From contig NC_062993.1 of assembly GCF_023078275.1 (NCBI RefSeq), positions 1,860,001-1,924,000 on the forward strand: a DNA stretch of 64,000 bases, read 5' to 3'. A model generated the notes under the pieces. That model saw nothing but the letters and a program-made list of their open reading frames with translations. It searched no databases and was not told where the DNA came from. The position numbers and the translations under genes were made by a program. Position 1 is the first letter of the stretch, and every line of letters starts with the position of its first letter. The DNA is from Leguminivora glycinivorella (taxonomy: Eukaryota > Arthropoda > Insecta > Lepidoptera > Tortricidae). Below are positions 52,137 through 62,499 of this stretch, piece by piece.

Positions 52137-52745
52137 TATTTAAGACGCTACAGGAGCGAAAATGGAAAGGAAAGGGAGCCCTTTCAATTTGGGAATTTTA
52201 GTTAAATATACTAGTGTTATTAACTAGATTTATCGAAAAAAATTGTCCATTCAGAACAACTCAGTTAAAAGATATTGCGAAAAAATCTTTAAAATCGAGG
52301 TTCCGCTCTCGACTGTTTCCTCCTTCAAAACTTAATGAATCGTAAGTGCGTTTTCACATTATCCGATCCGATATCGGATGTAGGACCGATATCCCATACA
52401 TTACAGGCGCCATCTTGTATTTTTTCCATTGAAATCTTTACGACATCCGATATCGAATCGGATAATGTGAAAACGGCCTAACGGAATTTAATTACTAACA
52501 AAAATAATTGATTAGTCTATAATTTGGATGTTTAGATTATTGCAATACATTAAGACGCTACGGGAACGAAAATGCTAAAATGGAAAGGAGTCCCCCTTTC
52601 AATTTGGGAATTTTAGTTAAATATACTAGTTTTATTAACTAGATTTATCGAAAAAAAAAATCCATTAAGAACAACTCAGTTAAAAGATATTGCGAAAAAA
52701 TCTTTGAATCCAGGTTCCGCTCTCTTTTCCTCCTTCAAAACTTAT
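52137..52745 (+). repeat. Local duplication, two copies of about 200 bp
   Basis: AAGACGCTACAGGAGCGAAAATGG ... CCTTCAAAACTTA occurs at 52141-52334 and again at 52553-52745 with small differences. A Harbinger MITE (52346-52478) lies between them. Confidence 0.85.
52346..52478. mobile_element. Harbinger-like MITE, 133 bp
   Basis: GTGCGTTTTCACATTATCCG and CGGATAATGTGAAAACGGCC, flanked by TAA (52343-52345, 52479-52481). Closest to 16466-16600. Confidence 0.9.
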
Positions 52746-52984
52746 TTAAACGGAACGAAATTTGAGAATCTGAATAAAAATGAAATAATCTGTGTCGGAC
52801 CGTTTAGATTTTTTGGACAATTGTTACCGATCTTGAGTATCCCTTTTTCGAGCCATATTGAAAAATGCCGTTTTTAGAAATTTTTGATTGGATCTAGCAT
52901 CTTTTAAAATAAGAATAGCAAAAAATATCAAAACGGTCCGACTCAGATAAAAATAATAATAATCTGTGTCGAAATAACCACAAA

Positions 52985-53165
52985 ATTCAAATTTTGAAAA
53001 AACCCCCGACCGCGACATAGTGGACCGATTTTCATGAAACATGGCTAAGAACACTCCCGACTAACTCAGCTTTCAAACAAAAAAAACTAAATCGAAATCG
53101 GTTCACCCGTTCGGGAGCTACGGTGCCACGGACAGACACACACACAGACAAACAGACAGACAGGC

Positions 53166-53218
<53 letters not shown>

Positions 53219-53265
53219 CGTCAAACTTATAACACCCCGTCGTTTTTGCGTCGGGGGTTAAAAAT
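52985..53265 (-). repeat. Dispersed repeat with long CAGA microsatellite
   Basis: Inverse of the 14936 family: AAAACCCCCGACCGCGACAT to CACGTCAAACTTATAACACCCC. A (CAGA)n microsatellite spans 53146-53217. Confidence 0.85.
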
Positions 53266-53460
53266 CATTGCTCTATCTTCAAAACCAAGGAGGAAATAGT
53301 CGAGAGCGTTTGTATGGAGAACTGCATGACCTGTATCGTATCGTCTTAAGAAATCTGATTTCAAAGGTTTAGGTAGGAAATCTAATCATCAATATTATTG
53401 CTGCAATGTAAAATTATTTTTTTTCTTTTTTCTCCGTGTTTTCTAACGCGTTTATTTTTA

Positions 53461-54440
53461 GGAGGCGGTTTTTTAGGGTTCCGTACCTCAAAGAGGAAAA
53501 ACGGAACCCTTATAGGATCACTCGCGTGTCTGTCTGTCCCTCTGTCACAGCCGATTTCTCCGAAACTACTAGACCGATTTACTTGAAATTTGGCACACGT
53601 ATGTAAACAAGTGGCCCAAAGACGGACATGTAATATAATTAAATGAAATGAAACGAAATTTAATCATAGGGGCCACTTTTGGGGGGTAAAATTGAAAATT
53701 AAAAATCAAAGTTATTAGAACTATATTGTGCTACATATCAAATGAAAGAGCATTTTGTAAGCATCTCAAATATATTTTTTTTATAGTTTTTATTTTGGTA
53801 ATTTAGAAGTAATTTAAGAAAATAAGCAAAAAATGACCATTCCCCCCCCTTATCTCCGAAACTACTTAGCGTAAAATTTTCAAAAAAATACACGAGATAG
53901 CCCTCTACCTGTAGATTACAGGAAAACCTATTAGAAATCTACAGTCAAGCGTAAGTCGGAGTTAAGAGAAAAAAACTCAAATTGAGATTTTTCACTCACT
54001 GCCGCTGCAAGTACTTACTAAATGTTTTGAAATTTTGTGAGCGCCATGGACAGGTAGAAAGAAATTCATTTCTGTTTAGAAATTGTTAAAAATTTTAAGC
54101 ATTTGCCAAAATGACTTAAGTTCCTACTAAAAAAGAGGCGCTTACGACTGTTTAGAACTGCACTGACCATAATATTGCCCTAATAGGTCCAAAAAATGGT
54201 GTATATATACGAAAACAAAAAAATTGTGCCACCGACAACCAAAATCTGAAGTCTATTTGCTCTATCTCTTATAGTTTCCAAAATATACGCAAAATCTTTA
54301 AAGTACAAATCTAGTGTACACGTTGCCATCACATGTCGTCAGGCGCTCATGACCTTTTTGTATGGAAATGTCGAAATCCGACTTGCACTTTACCGATTTT
54401 CATAGAAAGTTGTGTTTTATTATAGTTTTGAAGGAGGTTT
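53461..54440 (+). repeat. GGGTTCCGTACCTC-type dispersed repeat
   Basis: Starts after a T-run with AGGGTTCCGTACCTCAAAGA, which forms a hairpin with CGGAACCC. It continues with GTGTCTGTCTGTCCCTCTGT, GAAACTACTAGACCGATTTA and GGGGCCACTTTTGGGG. The 3' limit is uncertain. Related in style to the GGGTTCCGTAG family but not the same sequence. Confidence 0.6.
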
Positions 54441-54584
54441 CTTGTTTTTAACCACCAACGCAAAAATATTATAATAATAATAGCTTTGACGCTTGACATG
54501 TCTGTCTGGCATCATAGCTCCCGAACGAATCAATCGATTTTGATTTAGTTTTTAATGTTTAAGGTGAATTCGTCGAGAGTTTTT

Positions 54585-54680
54585 TTTTTGTACCACGTAG
54601 GTGGCAAACATGCATACGGTCCGCCTGATGGAAAGCGGTGACTGTTACATATGGACGCCTGCCGGTTCGCACAAGTCTCA
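54585..54680 (+). repeat. Fragment of the GCATACGGTCCGCC family
   Basis: ACCACGTAGGTGGCAAACAT to GGACGCCTGC, matching the beginning of 23950. Confidence 0.72.
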
Positions 54681-54765
54681 AGTCGCGTAAATTACTTAGT
54701 AAATTTTGCCGAGATACGGCGCTAAATACAATAATACTCATTGGAGTACCTATACTTCTAGTCAA

Positions 54766-54890
54766 AGACATATATAACTCCGTATAGACAGATAAAGTCT
54801 AAAAATAAAACGTACTTACCTCAGTACCACACAGAAGAAGGGCTCAGCTAGATGGCGCTAATATTAATATTAACACGCTTTTATTAGGTC
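54766..54890 (+). repeat. Copy of the repeat that split the SINE at 12601
   Basis: TATAACTCCGTATAGACAGATAAAGTC and AGATGGCGCTAATATTAATATTA are shared in order with 12612-12748. Confidence 0.7.
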
Positions 54891-55025
54891 GTCGTGTATG
54901 TAACTAACTATGTAATGGAATCTACGGAGGCTAATTTAACCATCTTCCAAGGATCGTAGCGTAATGATAATTGGCAGCTGTATGTAGTTCTGATGACAGT
55001 ACAATAATATGGTACTGTTGAACTG

Positions 55026-55665
55026 ATCTGATGATGGAGCCGGAAGATATGAACTGGAACTACATGATGGAACATCGTATCATAGCTGTTTTTGGGTTTC
55101 TTAGAAAAGTCTTGTAATGAACTTTGACTACGATTAGGTTTCAAGGTCTGATGATGGAGCCGGAAGATATGAACTGGAACTACATGATGGAACATCGTAT
55201 CATAGCTGTTTTTGGGTTTCTTAGAAAAGTCTTGTAATGAACTTTGACTACGATTAGGTTTCAAGGTCTGATGATGGAGCCGGAAGATATGAACTGGAAC
55301 TACATGATGGAACATCGTATCATAGTAGTTTTTGGGTTTCTTAGAAAAGTCTTGAAATGAACTTTGTCTACGATAAGGTTTCAAGGTCTGATGATGAAGC
55401 CGGAAGATATGAACTGGAACTACATGATGTAACATCGTATCATAGCTGTTTTTGCGTTTCTTAGAAAAGTCTTGTAATGAACTTTGACTACGATTAGGTT
55501 TCAAGGTCTGATGATGGAGCCGGAAGATATGAACTGGAACTACATGATAGAACATCGTATCATAGTAGTTTTTGGGTTTCTTAAAAAAGTCTTGTAATGA
55601 ACTTTGACTACGATTAGGTTTCAAGGTCTGATGATGGAGCCGGAAGATATGAACTGGAACTACTA
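55026..55665. repeat. Tandem array of a 120-bp unit
   Basis: GGTCTGATGATGGAGCCGGA recurs at exact 120-bp steps (55026, 55146, 55266, 55386, 55506, 55626), 5.3 units with few differences. Because 120 is a multiple of three, a minus-strand frame of 285 codons stays open and reads as a 40-residue repeat. I treat that frame as a by-product. The unit derives from a dispersed repeat like 43240-43450. Confidence 0.95.
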
Positions 55666-55667
55666 AA

Positions 55668-56400
55668 AAGATCAACGTAGTATTTAAAATAAGTTGGGAT
55701 AGGGTTTTCTTGAGACCCTTAAGAGCAAGTAAAAGGGGGCTCAGGGGCGATCGAAGCCCCCACAAAAAGACTGATCAACGTAGTATTTAAAATAAGTTGG
55801 GTTAAGGTTTTCTTGTGACCCTCCAGAGGAAATAAAGGGGGGCTCGGGGGCGAAGCCCCCGCAAAAAAGAAAGATCAACGTAGTATTTAAAATAAGTTGG
55901 GTTATGGTTTTCTTGTGACCGTTCAGAGTAAATAAAGGGGGGGGGGGGCTCGGGGGGCGAAGCCCCCGCAAAAAAGAAAGATCAACGTAGTATTTAAAAT
56001 AAGTTGGGATAGGGTTTTCTTGTGACCCTTAAGAGCAAGTAAAGAGGGGCTCGGGGGCGAAGCTCCCCACAAAAAAAAGATCAACATAGTATTTAAAATA
56101 AGTTGGGATAGGGTTTTCTTGAGACCCTTAAGAGGAAATAAAGGGGGGCTCGGGGGGCGAAGCCCTCCGCATAAAATAAACATCAACGTAGTATTTAAAG
56201 TAAGTTGGGATAGGGTTTTCTTGTGACCCTGAAGAGCATGAATAAGGGGGGCTCGAGGGCGAATGCGGGGGGCATAAAAGAAAGATCAACGTAGTATTTA
56301 AAATAAGTTGGGATAGGGTTTTCTTGAGACCCTTAAGAGCATATAAAGGAGGGCTCGGGGGGCGAAGCCCCCCGCATAAAAGAAAGATCAACATAGTAGA
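55668..56400. repeat. Tandem array of a unit of about 103 bp with GC hairpins
   Basis: ATCAACGTAGTATTTAAAAT starts at 55671, 55774, 55874, 55981, 56080, 56182 and 56285, giving seven units of 99-112 bp. Each unit has a hairpin of the GGGGGCTTCGCCCCC kind (for example 55832-55861). The minus-strand frames here are repeats of one another and not genes. Confidence 0.95.
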
Positions 56401-56404
56401 GAAT

Positions 56405-56606
56405 ACCTTAAAGCATGAGTCCGCCTTTTGTACTACAAGATTTTCTTTTATCACTGCTTCCAGTAGTTCCACAGGTGGTAAATGATCTTAATTACTAGAT
56501 TCACCTACTTTTATCAATTTTAAAGCACTAGTGGATAAAATGCGTTTTTACCCGCTGGTATTAAAGGACAAAACACGTGTTTCCGAGCTAGTGAGGGGAA
56601 AAATTC
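56405..56606 (-). repeat. Inverse partial copy of the TTTTTCCCCTCACTAGCTC family
   Basis: CAGTAGTTCCACAGGTGGTA to GAGCTAGTGAGGGGAAAAA, the inverse of 42724-42915. Confidence 0.8.
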
Positions 56607-56828
56607 AATGTTGGCTGCTCGCGTGCGGTCCGTTTGTTAATGTAGGTAAGAATTTAGAATAGCGTCATTTTGTGAACATCAAAGGAGTGAGCCTTCTGTA
56701 CTTGTACTATTATACATATATTCTGTGACAAAACTAACAACATGTGTTCCAAGTACAACATTCTAAATGCCGGAAAGTTAGTAGGTATCGACCGTAAATT
56801 GGCGAAATCCAATTTACGGTAAAATTAA

Positions 56829-56932
56829 CACATGTGATGGACCCTGCCGTCTATAATAAATTGCCGCAATATGTGGTTGAAGCGCCTAGTGTGTCGAACT
56901 TTAAGTATAGACCAGGAAAAATAGCTTGACCT
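56829..56932 (+). pseudogene. LINE protein C-terminal remnant
   Basis: MDPAVYNKLPQYVVEAPSV then SNFKYRPGK and a stop. The wording (NKLP ... V..FK) is that seen just before the end of CR1/jockey-type LINE proteins in Lepidoptera. About 33 codons are left. Confidence 0.5.
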
Positions 56933-57514
56933 GGACATAATTCGATAACCGTAATTTTCTTTTTCTGTCGTATAAAGTATCATTAGTGATAGTTAAAATA
57001 CAAATTATTAATCAAATTAGGGTTCTGATTCAATTAAAAAAAAAAAACGAACTTTGAATATTTTTTGATTTTATAACTAAAGTATTAAATGTAATCCGGA
57101 AAAAGTGCTTGTATTATGTTGTGACACCTGCATTTCATATAAAAACATCTAATTTTTATAAATAATTCATACAGAACTATCATTTATAAAGAAGGTTTAG
57201 TAAGTTACACATTTTCAGGCGTATTTCACTAGAAAATATTGTTAACCGTAATCCTGCAATTTATTATGAATATAATATTACGTGTGTTGATAAATTATTA
57301 AAACTTATACCAATACTTTTGGCGCTTGTTCAAAATCTTAAATATTGATAATTTTAGGAAAGGAAAAATACCTAACTAAATTGAAAGATGGTAAATTTTG
57401 CCGTTAATATATTCTTAGTACTATACGAAATCAATTAAACAACAAATATGTAAGATTCATTACTTAATTGATATTTTTCTTACTTGCGCTTTAATATGAA
57501 CGTTATTACCTGCA
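56933..57514. other. Unassigned AT-rich stretch
   Basis: No frame and no recognised repeat. The right boundary ATTACCTGCAG would serve as a splice acceptor for the open stretch that follows. Confidence 0.35.
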
Positions 57515-57515
57515 G

Positions 57516-57707
57516 AATAAGGTCGTGCACAGAGTAGGTATAGCTAGTATAGTAGTAGCGGGAACGGGCGGCGAGTCGTCAACACGTGTTTCGCTCGGCG
57601 ATATCAAGGACGCCGCGTTTTCAAAACGCTTCGATAACAAATATTTCACCGTCCAGTATAAGAGAGCTCCCTTATTACAAGTGACAAAAGTCATACAAAT
57701 CAATTAG
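57516..57707 (+). CDS. Possible exon, unknown product
   Basis: After CTGCAG a frame of 63 codons runs to a TAG at 57705-57707 and includes VVHRVGIASIVVAGTGGES and GDIKDAAFSKRFDNKYFTV. Base composition is more even than in the AT-rich flanks, and the frame has no ATG start, as expected for a last exon. I recognise no family and no partner exon is found. It may be chance or part of an unrecognised element. Confidence 0.2.
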   Translation, partial: NKVVHRVGIASIVVAGTGGESSTRVSLGDIKDAAFSKRFDNKYFTVQYKRAPLLQVTKVIQIN

Positions 57708-58335
57708 TCCGATAGGTCACGTTAAACTGGTCAAGTCGTTAGCTCAATAATAGTACCTATCGAGCTTGACGAGATGCTTGGATCACAACAACGTAATATG
57801 TATGAAAGCTTGCGGCGCTTAAGACTGTATTCTTTCGAGTCGTGTGTAACGTATTTTGGCGAGGCAAATTTGAAGCACAGTGCGTGTCTGTCTCACTCAC
57901 TCTTACGGTAAACCTAATGAACTGTTTCACTTTCAGAGGATTTTTGAAGTAATTTGGGTAATGTGACATTGTCGCGGTGAGGTCTTTCCGGTACAAATTT
58001 ATCGGTGGATCTTTTCGGATTTGTGGACGATGAGCCGATGCGATGTCGCTTCATTTTGAAGTGTCGACTCTCGCGAGGGAATTCTTAGAGGACCGCGAGG
58101 AGCGCGTGTGACTGTTGAGTTTTTGAATGATTTGAAGTTTGTGAATGATTTTATTTTGTGTGTATTTGTGTGGGCATGAGGTGTTTGTGTTGCGAGAGTC
58201 AAATCAATGAGTGGTACAAATTTTATTAGGGGGCCTCATGTGTGAGAAACTCAACACTCGAATGCTGCGTAACAATGCGAGCCGAAATCGCCTAATCCGG
58301 AAGTGTCCGACTTGGTATCGACTAATCTATACACG
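57708..58335. other. Unassigned stretch, GC-balanced
   Basis: Between 57830 and 58210 the composition is less AT-rich than around it. No open frame is convincing. It could be untranslated exon or promoter sequence of a host gene, but there is nothing to prove this. Confidence 0.25.
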
Positions 58336-58339
58336 TTGT

Positions 58340-58735
58340 AACATGAGAAACCAGAAATCAAAACCTGGTTTCTGGTATCTGGTACCCGGTAACCGGTATC
58401 CGGTATCCTGTATCCTGTATCCGGTAACCGGTATCCGGTATCCGGTAACCGGTATCCGGTAACCGGTATCCGATAATCGGTAACCGGTATCCGGTAACCG
58501 GTATCCGGTAACCGTTAACCGGTGACAGGTCTCCGGTATTCGGTGACCGGTAACCGGTAACCAGTAACCAATGACCGTTAACCGGTATCGGGTAAACGGT
58601 GACCGGTAACCGGTAGACCGTAACCGGTATCCGGTAAACGGTAGACAGTAACCGGTAACCAGTATCCGATATACGGTATCCGATATCCGGTTTCCCGTTT
58701 CTGGTTTGGTTTTGGTTTTGGTTTTAGTTTTAGTT
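58340..58735. repeat. Degenerate GGTAACCGGTATCC simple-sequence block
   Basis: About 350 bp (58365-58690) consist of GGTAACC, GGTATCC and ACCGGT words in changing order, many palindromic. GGTTTT/GGTTTA repeats follow to 58735. Confidence 0.92.
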
Positions 58736-58740
58736 CTGTT

Positions 58741-58885
58741 AGTTTAAACAAAAACAAAACTGAAAACGAAAACGGAAACCGAAACGGGAATGGAAACGAA
58801 AACCGAAATCGAAACCGAAACCGACACCGAAACCTACACCAAAACCGACACCGAAACCAAGACCAAAACCGAAACCGAAAAAAAT
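58741..58885. repeat. AACCGA-type purine-rich block
   Basis: Hexamer-like words GAAACC, GAAAAC and ACACCG repeat over about 140 bp. It lies directly after the GGTTTT block and is roughly its complement. Confidence 0.9.
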
Positions 58886-59490
58886 ATTTAAGTTCCTAGA
58901 AGTAAAGAGTGACAGAGATAGCACTATAATCATTTAAGTTCCTGGTAGTAAAGAGTGACAGAGATAGCACTCATGTTAGTCAAACTCGTGGTATGTGCAC
59001 TTCCCGCACACAGTAAAGAGTGACAGAGATAGCACTATAATCATTTAAGTTCCTGGTAGTAAAGAGTGACAGAGATAGCACTGTAATAATAAAATTTATG
59101 TTCCTGGTAGTAAAGAGTGACAGAGATAGCACTATCATAATTAAAGTTCCTGGTAGTAAAGAGTGATAGAGATAGCACTCATGTTAGTCAAACTCGTGGT
59201 ATGTGCACTTCCCGCACACAGTAAAGAGTGACAGAGATAGCACTATAATAATTTAAGGTCCTGGTAGTAAAGAGTGACAGAGATAGCACTATAAAAATTT
59301 AAGTTCTTGATAGTAAAGAGTGACAGAGAATAGAGATAGCACTATAATAATTTAAGTTCCTGGTAGTAAAGAGTGACAGAGATAGCATTTTTGTTATTTA
59401 AATTTCTGTTAGTAAAGAGTGACAGAGATAGCACTATTGTTATTTAAATTTCTGTTAGTAAAGACATAAAGAGTGACAGAGATATCACTC
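58886..59490. repeat. Minisatellite, 46-bp basic unit, 12 copies of the core
   Basis: The core AAAGAGTGACAGAGATAGCA occurs twelve times, usually after AAGTTCCTGGTAGT. Two units carry an extra segment TAGTCAAACTCGTGGTATGT (58977 and 59186), a higher-order pattern. Worn units appear up to about 59830. Confidence 0.93.
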
Positions 59491-59660
59491 ACGTTGGTCA
59501 AAGACGTGGTTTATGGACTACTATTTGGACCCCCCAATGTCACGCTTTTTTAATCCTTTAACATGGATTGTCACATTTAGTATGACGTAATATATGAATG
59601 ACGCCTAAAGATTGAGAGAGACAGCGATATTGTTCTTCAAATTCGTGGTAGTGAGAACAG

Positions 59661-59814
59661 GGTGCGTAGCCGAATGGTACAAACGCTCACGAAACGAAAC
59701 GCTAGTAGATATCTATCTATCTCTATCGCTCTTGCGTATTGGCGCAACAGAGCCAGACTGCGTTTCGTTTTCGTTTCGCGTCGGAGAAATGGCATTCGGC
59801 TACGGGGCCTGAAC
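59661..59814. mobile_element. Palindromic MITE (GTAGCCGAATGG family)
   Basis: GGTGCGTAGCCGAATGGTAC to CATTCGGCTACGGGGCCTG. AACAG precedes and follows it, probably a 5-bp duplication. It sits in a worn unit of the neighbouring minisatellite. Confidence 0.82.
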
Positions 59815-59902
59815 AGAGACAGCACTATGTATCGCGCGGCCGCCGACTACGCAAGTCACCGCGTAATTATAATAACCGTTCGGCTCCTTTTTAGATCGTG
59901 TA

Positions 59903-60050
59903 CAGTCAACAACACAGCTGGCAAGACAAAGTGCCAAAAATATGTATAGAGTATTTTATTTCCTGTACAAATGTTGGTACTTGGTACATTAAGGTGTGTG
60001 TATACATATATTTGGCACTTTATCTGTATTCACAGCTGAGTTGCTGACTG
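59903..60050. mobile_element. Mariner-like MITE, 148 bp, TA flanks
   Basis: CAGTCAACAACACAGCTG at left and CAGCTGAGTTGCTGACTG at right, inner arms AAAGTGCCAAAAATATG mirrored by CATATATTTGGCACTTT. Confidence 0.85.
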
Positions 60051-60059
60051 TACCAATAA

Positions 60060-60740
60060 CGATCAACTATGAACTTTTGTGGTTTGTTTTAAATAGTTCT
60101 ATGCAGACATAGATTAGAATACCTATTCTATCGGTACTTTTTGTATAGGTTATTATAATAACTGGACAAAATAATTATAATCAGTGCCGGCGCACTCCGC
60201 GATCACGATTCTTTCGCCGAGCTACAAGGCCTTGATATATAGAATGTATTATTTTATCAGCAACAAAAATATGTGATGATATTGAATTAAGGCAAAACAA
60301 GACATATAAACGCTCTCCATTATTTTCCTCCCTGGTTTATGAAGCTAGAACAATGAAATTTAACACATACGAAATTCGTACACTGAAATAAAGTGATGAT
60401 ACTATAAATATACTCGACATTCAAAGTCGATAATCTAGTGACGTGAGAAGTTATTGATATAACAGAATTTTGCACAAAATAGGCTCACCCTTTGATGTTG
60501 AAAATGCTGCCACTCTATAAAACAAACAGACCGCACACGAGCAGCCGACATTAAATTCTATTGCACGGCGCGAAGGTCGAAAGCCGCGCCCGCACCTGGG
60601 CGTAGGTAGCGAGATCGGGTGCACGTGCGCTTACCTTTGAAATCGCCGACACGCAGGTGTCGCCGTTCGCCCTCTCTTTTCATTTATGTTTCTGTTTCAA
60701 TCGGTTAGCCGTTTGCCGGCCGGCAATAAAGGTTGTTTTT
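60060..60740. other. Unassigned stretch with an inverted partner at 56606
   Basis: 60481-60555 (GACCGCACACGAGCAGCCGA) is the inverse of 56606-56695. The rest, GC-richer from 60560 to 60740, is not recognised. Confidence 0.45.
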
Positions 60741-60787
60741 TAACCGACTTCAAAAAAAGTAGGAGGTTCTCAATTCGACTGAATGTT

Positions 60788-61855
60788 TTTTAGGGTTCCG
60801 TAGTCAACTAGGAATCCTTATAGTTTCCCCCTGTCTGTCTGTCTGTCCGTCCGTCCGCGAATAATCTCAGTAACCGTAAGCACTAGAAAGCTGAAATTTG
60901 GTACCAATGTATCAATCACGCCAACAAAGTGCAAAAATAAAAAATGGAAAAAAATGTTTTATTAGGGTACCCCCTACATGTAAAGTGGGGGCTGATTTTT
61001 TTTCATTCCAACCCCAACGTATGATATATTGTTGGATAGGTATTTAAAAATGAATAAGGGTTTACTTTTACTAAGATCGTTTTTAGGGTTCCGTAGTCAA
61101 CTAGGAACCCTTATAGTTTCGCCATGTCTGTCTGTCCGTCCGTCCGTCCGTCCGTCCGTCCGTCCGTCCGCGGATAATCTCAGTAACCGTTAGCACTAGA
61201 AAGCTGAAATTTGGTACCAATATGTATATCAATCACGCCAACAAAGTACAAAAATAAAAAATGGAAAAAAATGTTTTATTAGGGTACCCCCCCTACATGT
61301 AAAGTGGGGGCTGATATTTTTTTCATTCTAACCCCAACATGTGATATATTGTTGGATAGGTATTTAAAAATGAATAAGGGTTTACTAAGATCGTTTTTTG
61401 ATAATATGTATTAATATTTTCGGAAATAATCGCTCCTAAAGAAAAAAAAAGTGCGTCCCCCCCCTCTAACTTTTGAACCATATGTTTAAAAAATATGAAA
61501 AAAATCACAAAAGTAGAACTTTATAAAGACTTTCTAGGAAAATTGTTTTGAACTTGATAGGTTCAGTAGTTTTTGAGAAAAATACTGAAAACTACGGAAC
61601 CCTACACTGAGCGTGGCCCGACACGCTCTTGGCCGGTTTTTGATCATATTAATATTTTCGGAAATAATCGCTCCTAAAGGAAAAAAGAGTGCGTCCCCCC
61701 CCTCTATATTTAGAACCTTATGTTTAAAAAAATATGAAAAAAGATCAAAAAAGTAGAACTTTATAAAGACTTTCTAGGAAAATTGTTTTGAGAAAAATAC
61801 GGAAAACTACGGAACCCTACACTGAGCGTGGACCGACACGCTCTTGGCCGGTTTT
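60788..61855 (+). repeat. GGGTTCCGTAG repeat split by a second copy
   Basis: First part 60788-61078 ends at AAGATCGTTTTT. The second part resumes at 61641 with GATCATATTAATATTTTCGG and ends CTCTTGGCCGG. The second part lacks a short piece present in other copies. Confidence 0.88.
61084..61639 (+). repeat. GGGTTCCGTAG repeat, inner copy
   Basis: Complete copy from AGGGTTCCGTAGTCAACTAG to CACGCTCTTGGCCGG with a (GTCC)n run at 61133-61169, bounded by TTTTT on both sides. Confidence 0.9.
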
Positions 61856-62254
61856 TTTTGTATGTATGTTACTCGATATCTCCGAGAATCGTGGACCGAT
61901 TTTCAAATTATTTTTTTTAATCGAACGGGTATAACCCCGAGATGGTCCTATTGGCACCAAGTCGGGGTCTGATGATGGGATCTTGGAGAAATCGAGGGAA
62001 CTCTTCAAATGTTATAGGCACATGTAATGTTTTTAGTGTATTTTTAATAGGTACACCAATATTTACGATTGATGGTAAAAATTTTAATGTCGCTGAGCTG
62101 ATGATGGAAGGTCAACTCCTCAACTTTCTTTCACTACTGTACGTATATAATATCAATAGGAACCACTAAAATCAATAAATAAATACATTTTTCTTTAATA
62201 TAAAACCGCCTTCAAAAATAAGCGCGTTACATAACACGGATAAACTAAAACGCA

Positions 62255-62425
62255 AAAAATAATAAACCTTTGAATTCAGATTTCTTATCGTATTGCAATA
62301 ATCTAAACATCCAAATTATAAACAAATCAATTATTTTTGGAGTCGGGGCCAGCCTGGGTATGGTTGGGTGGGGCAAACAGGCATGAGGGATAAGAAATCT
62401 GAATTCAAAGGTTTATTATTTGCAT
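62255..62425. repeat. Inverted repeat AAACCTTTGAATTCAGATTT
   Basis: AATAAACCTTTGAATTCAGATTTCTTATC at 62261 is mirrored at 62388-62419. 62283-62340 is also the inverse of 52498-52550, so this is a dispersed repeat. Confidence 0.7.
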
Positions 62426-62499
62426 TTTTATTTGACATTTTATAAACTGTACGAAAAAGATCCGGATATTCATATCCGGAAATCAGCCTGTATAATGAC

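Larger units (their letters stand above)
60741..62170 (+). repeat. AAGTCGGTT-type repeat containing two nested repeats
   Basis: 60741-60787 (AACCGACTTCAAAAAAAGTA, CTCAATTCGACTGAATG) continues at 61856 (TATGTATGTTACTCGATATC, then CTGATGATGGGATCTTGG) to about 62170. The break is at a T-run. Inside it lies a GGGTTCCGTAG repeat, itself split by another copy. Confidence 0.82.

Noticed and set aside
53146..53217. CAGA run as a regulatory site
   Set aside because: Microsatellite that belongs to the dispersed repeat also found at 14936.
54908..55765. 285-codon minus-strand frame with 40-residue repeats (VPVHIFRLHHQTLKP)
   Set aside because: It is the 120-bp tandem array read in a frame kept open because 120 is divisible by three; no start context or family motif supports a protein.
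55741..56472. Proline- and serine-rich minus-strand frames
   Set aside because: They are translations of the 103-bp array and repeat each other; frames shift with unit length.
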